This document shows, in pieces, positions 5,873 to 8,350 of a DNA stretch of 8,350 nt; position 1 is the first letter of the stretch; each line of letters starts with the position of its first letter. A program made the position numbers and the translations under genes. The DNA is from Planctomycetaceae bacterium (GTDB lineage: Bacteria > Planctomycetota > Planctomycetia > Pirellulales > Pirellulaceae), in NCBI GenBank assembly GCA_007133715.1, contig SLMF01000030.1, positions 1 to 8,350 of the forward strand. The letters are read 5' to 3'. The notes under the pieces are model-generated. The model had not been told where the DNA came from, did not search any database, and worked only from the letters and a program-made list of their open reading frames with translations.

Positions 5873-7003
5873 TCAGCCGATCAACCGCAGCCAGTCACCC
5901 AGCAAGAACTCCAGACGTTGGGTCAGCAGAGTGATCCGGCCCATCACGGTATAGGCGAAACCGGCTCCGAACGTGATCATCAGCACCCAGATCCCCAGCC
6001 GGGCCATCCGCCCGACCACACCGGTGTGCTCGATGGAGAAAAAGAAATACGTCAGGCAAGCGAACACGCTGAACACGATGGCCGCGTTGCGCAGGGAGAA
6101 CCCCAGGTGGAACGTGCCGTTTTCCCGCACGATCAAGGGCAAGATGGTGGCCTGGATCTGGATGGCAAAATCGGCTTCCAGATGCGCGATCAACCGGAAA
6201 CCGGCGGTGATGCCGATCACGAAGGCCAGGGGCCAGCGGGCGATCCAACCGCCACGCGGCGACAGCCGCCACAAAAGCATCAGACTCAATATCAACACCA
6301 CGTAGTAGATCGCCTGAGGCGGCTCGCGATGCTCCGGGATGACGTGCCGGGCGACAAAACCCGGCCACAGCTTGCCGATCAGATTCGGCACGATCATGGT
6401 CCAGAACCCGACGGCCATCAGATAGGCGGCGGACACGCCCACCACCAGGGACTCGGCCAGCTTGTAGAACAGGTTGTCGCGGTAAAGGAACGAGAACACG
6501 CACAAGGTCAACAGAGCTGCGATCCACAAGCCGATGGTCTGACTCCAGCAGAACTGCACATTCGGTTCGCCGGCCTGCGCCGCCGAGGCCCCTCGCTGCA
6601 GCTGCCAAACGCGGGCCGGCCGCGGACCCTCCCGGCTCGCCGGTTCCTCGGAAGGTATCCAAACGCCGGTTTCCGGATCCCGCTGGGGCACGACCCATTG
6701 CCGTCGCTCGGCGTGCCACACCGCCACGATCGGCGCCTCGGCCTCGGCGCCCGCCCCGATACGCGGGTCGCTCTCGTCTGCCGCGCCGACACCCGCCTGC
6801 GGCTCCACCGCCAGCATCCACAACTGGTCCGCTTCGCTCCAGAACACGCCCTGGGCATCGAACACATCGATCGTGCCCCGCTGCTGCCGGTACTGCGCCC
6901 CGGGAACACGCTGGCGGACCAGCGTGCTGTACAGGATCCAGCTGCCCAACATGACCAGCAGCAGACCGCCGACCAGGGACGGGGTCAGCTTCCCACGATT
7001 CAT
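5873..7003 (-). CDS. Seven-helix membrane protein of unknown function
   Basis: A 376-residue inner-membrane protein that I do not recognise. Predicted helices are at about 10-29, 155-174, 183-207, 231-247, 257-274, 306-323 and 335-354; the stretch 278-292 is also hydrophobic. Between helices 1 and 2 lies a Trp-rich, beta-prone domain of about 125 residues (31-154), probably outside the cytoplasm given the positive N-terminus MNRGK. Arg/Glu/His residues lie within or between the later helices (R270, H274, E276, E294), which could suggest a transport or enzyme role, but nothing specific. The ATG overlaps the stop of the upstream gene in an ATGA junction, a sign of translational coupling. GAGGAG lies seven bases before the start. 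It is very probably a partner of the 7000-8139 product. Confidence 0.85.
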   Translation of the reverse strand: MNRGKLTPSLVGGLLLVMLGSWILYSTLVRQRVPGAQYRQQRGTIDVFDAQGVFWSEADQLWMLAVEPQAGVGAADESDPRIGAGAEAEAPIVAVWHAERRQWVVPQRDPETGVWIPSEEPASREGPRPARVWQLQRGASAAQAGEPNVQFCWSQTIGLWIAALLTLCVFSFLYRDNLFYKLAESLVVGVSAAYLMAVGFWTMIVPNLIGKLWPGFVARHVIPEHREPPQAIYYVVLILSLMLLWRLSPRGGWIARWPLAFVIGITAGFRLIAHLEADFAIQIQATILPLIVRENGTFHLGFSLRNAAIVFSVFACLTYFFFSIEHTGVVGRMARLGIWVLMITFGAGFAYTVMGRITLLTQRLEFLLGDWLRLIG

Positions 7004-8139
7004 GGCAGAACTCCTCGCCTGCGCTGCAGAAAGAAAATGACGTTACCCAGGACGATCAGCACCAGCATCAGCAGGTGCGCGGACAGCTGGGGGGCCATGC
7101 GTTTGAGCGCGTCCTGATAATCGGAATGGGCGTAGTTCAGGTAGTTGGAGGGGTAGTCACGACCGTCGGAGTAATCGGCTCCGTCCTGGCTGGCGGCGTT
7201 CAGCATCGTTTCGGGCTCGATTTCCAGGACCCGGGCAAAGGCCTCGATTTCGGCCCGCGGCAGGCAGTTGATCCGCCCATCCAACACCCGTTGCAGCTGA
7301 GCCATTTCGATGCCCGCAGCCTCCGCCATCGCGTCCAGGATCGACTCCCGAGTCCGCTGGGGACCGGACAGCTCGGCAAGGCGTTCCTCCAGCAGGGCCG
7401 GCAAAGCCTCCCCGGCCGTGCCATACTGGGCAGCCAAAGCCGCTTCGTACTCCGCCGCACCCTTGATCGCCGGCAACATCCCGATCAACTGCTGTGGATA
7501 ATACGGATATTGGGGCGGCGCACTGACGCCCGTCACCCCGGCGACCAGATCGATCGCCGGATAGGGAGTCGCCGCGTACTGGACCCATTCCTTCGTCCCC
7601 GGATACCCGGCGCCAATACTGATCGTCAGGTCCATGTCCTGCAGACTGCTGACCCCGCGGGCGATCTCCCACAAGGCAAACGGGCGACCTCGCGAATCGG
7701 CCGGAAACAACTTGGTCAAATCCGTGCAAATCAACTTGATCGCCGCCTCCTGACCCGCCCCGTAGCCCAGATTCAAATAGTTCTCGCCGTAACGGTACTG
7801 CTCGGCAAACTCCGTCTCCAGAATGTCCGTGACTTCATCAATCATCGGCACACCGGTCGGCCACAGCGTGATGAAGAATAAACGGTGACCGCGGAGGGCG
7901 CTGTGACGCGTCAGAGCATGCGCCATCGGGCCCAACTCGGGACGGCTGGCCGGGTCGTAATCCAACGCCATCAGCACACGGGAACCCGGCGGTAAATCCT
8001 CGATCCGATCAAACACCGCTTGGACGATCGGCGTGGGCTGTTCGGGCAACTCCGGTTGCCACAGCAGGGGGATCGCCACGGCCAGGAACATGGCCAGGAA
8101 GACCCAGCGGCGGTCCAGTCGGATCAAGGCATCGATCAC
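7000..8139 (-). CDS. Two-anchor membrane protein with external alpha/beta domain and HTH-like insert
   Basis: A 379-residue protein of unknown function. One helix at about 12-27 follows a positive N-terminus (RLDRRW), and one at about 353-371 precedes RRR, so both ends should be cytoplasmic and the middle external. Residues about 53-235 look like an alpha/beta fold: VLMALDYDP at 55-63, LFFITLWPTG at 87-96, YGENYLNLGYGAGQEAA at 117-133, and IAGV-like DLVAGVTGVSAP at 197-208. I recall uncharacterised two-anchor proteins of this layout in other phyla. Residues about 240-320 look like an insert, and 265-314 resemble a lambda-repressor-type helix-turn-helix. The start is GTG 8139: an in-frame TGA lies two codons upstream (8143-8145), ruling out an earlier one, and GGGGGA precedes it. 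It follows its upstream gene by 17 bases and overlaps the next by four. Confidence 0.85.
   Translation of the reverse strand: MIDALIRLDRRWVFLAMFLAVAIPLLWQPELPEQPTPIVQAVFDRIEDLPPGSRVLMALDYDPASRPELGPMAHALTRHSALRGHRLFFITLWPTGVPMIDEVTDILETEFAEQYRYGENYLNLGYGAGQEAAIKLICTDLTKLFPADSRGRPFALWEIARGVSSLQDMDLTISIGAGYPGTKEWVQYAATPYPAIDLVAGVTGVSAPPQYPYYPQQLIGMLPAIKGAAEYEAALAAQYGTAGEALPALLEERLAELSGPQRTRESILDAMAEAAGIEMAQLQRVLDGRINCLPRAEIEAFARVLEIEPETMLNAASQDGADYSDGRDYPSNYLNYAHSDYQDALKRMAPQLSAHLLMLVLIVLGNVIFFLQRRRGVLP
7198..7347 (-). other. Helix-turn-helix-like segment inside the membrane protein
   Basis: Residues 265-314 of the 7000-8139 product run ESILDAMAEAAGIEMAQLQ and then RVLDGRINCLPRAEIEAF, ARVLEIEPETML. 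The pattern of an alanine-rich helix, AGI turn, recognition-like helix, L-x-G, proline and a closing I-x-x-F-A-x-x-L-x-I helix is that of XRE-type domains. Its predicted location outside the membrane argues against DNA binding, so it may be a structural or protein-binding relative, or chance similarity. Confidence 0.4.
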
Positions 8140-8156
8140 AGCTCAATTCCCCCGTC

Positions 8157-8350
8157 TCAGTGGCGATTGCCCAAATAGGAACGGTCGATTCCCAACAAAA
8201 TCTTGAGGGAGGTGGAAGCGATGCCCAACGCGATCCCGATCATGATCGCTCGCTGCCCCGCCGTGTTGAACACCCCCATGATCGTGTCCGTCAGTCCGGG
8301 CAGCGTCAGAGCCGAATAGGACTCGGGCACCCAACTGGTCAGCAGGGTCC
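8157..8350 (-). CDS. C-terminal end of a membrane protein, cut by the window edge
   Basis: The last 63 codons of a minus-strand gene whose start lies beyond 8350; the stop TGA is at 8157-8159. The visible part contains LTLPGLTDTIMGVFNTAGQR and then a hydrophobic segment with Gly and Ala (AIMIGIALGIASTSLKILLG), probably the last membrane helix, ending in a short tail DRSYLGNRH. I do not recognise the family from this fragment. The stop lies 17 bases before the GTG of the next gene, so it is almost certainly the same operon and the third member of the membrane-protein group. Confidence 0.7.
   Translation of the reverse strand, partial: TLLTSWVPESYSALTLPGLTDTIMGVFNTAGQRAIMIGIALGIASTSLKILLGIDRSYLGNRH

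Noticed and set aside
5864..7117. Plus-strand open frame opposite the seven-helix membrane gene
   Set aside because: The translation is His/Gln/Asp-rich and low in complexity, the usual complement of a membrane-protein gene; the minus strand has clear helices and a coupled start.
7075..7881. Plus-strand open frame opposite the two-anchor membrane gene
   Set aside because: No domain or good start, and it runs against the operon with the well-defined GTG start.

Overview
The window is GC-rich bacterial DNA. Its gene content points to a planctomycete, probably Pirellulaceae-like. It holds a DapL-type LL-diaminopimelate aminotransferase, an exported formylglycine-type sulfatase, two further exported proteins of unknown function, and a run of membrane proteins I cannot name. 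This assignment rests on resemblance to remembered families and was not searched; a verrucomicrobial origin is the main alternative.

Layout. Left part, plus strand: dapL (8-1240) is followed 20 bases later by a lipoprotein gene (1261-2154), whose product is built almost entirely from exactly phased 40-residue helical repeats. A short minus-strand gene (2171-2467) converges on the lipoprotein gene and encodes a 98-residue protein with a helix-turn-helix-like N-terminus and a charged coiled-coil tail. A divergent spacer of about 200 bases separates it from a plus-strand gene (2672-3802) for a secreted, tryptophan-rich, probably beta-jelly-roll protein.

Middle: 3803-4274 has no intact gene. It contains the eroded N-terminus of a REP-associated tyrosine transposase (RAYT/IS200-like), bracketed by a 14-base imperfect inverted repeat. 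A strong hairpin sits directly at the stop of the sulfatase gene.

Right part, minus strand, read from 8350 downward: a membrane protein cut by the window edge (8157-8350), a GTG-started two-anchor membrane protein with a large external domain (7000-8139), a seven-helix membrane protein (5873-7003) that overlaps its upstream neighbour in an ATGA junction, and 41 bases further the exported sulfatase (4275-5831). The tight spacing suggests one transcript ending at the hairpin near 4244-4276.

How the genes work together. DapL would supply LL-diaminopimelate for lysine and peptidoglycan. The sulfatase would desulfate an external sulfated substrate, probably a polysaccharide. The three membrane proteins look like a conserved unit of unknown function and are the best candidate for an undescribed system. 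Their most unusual detail is a segment resembling a lambda-repressor-type helix-turn-helix inside a domain that appears to lie outside the cytoplasmic membrane.
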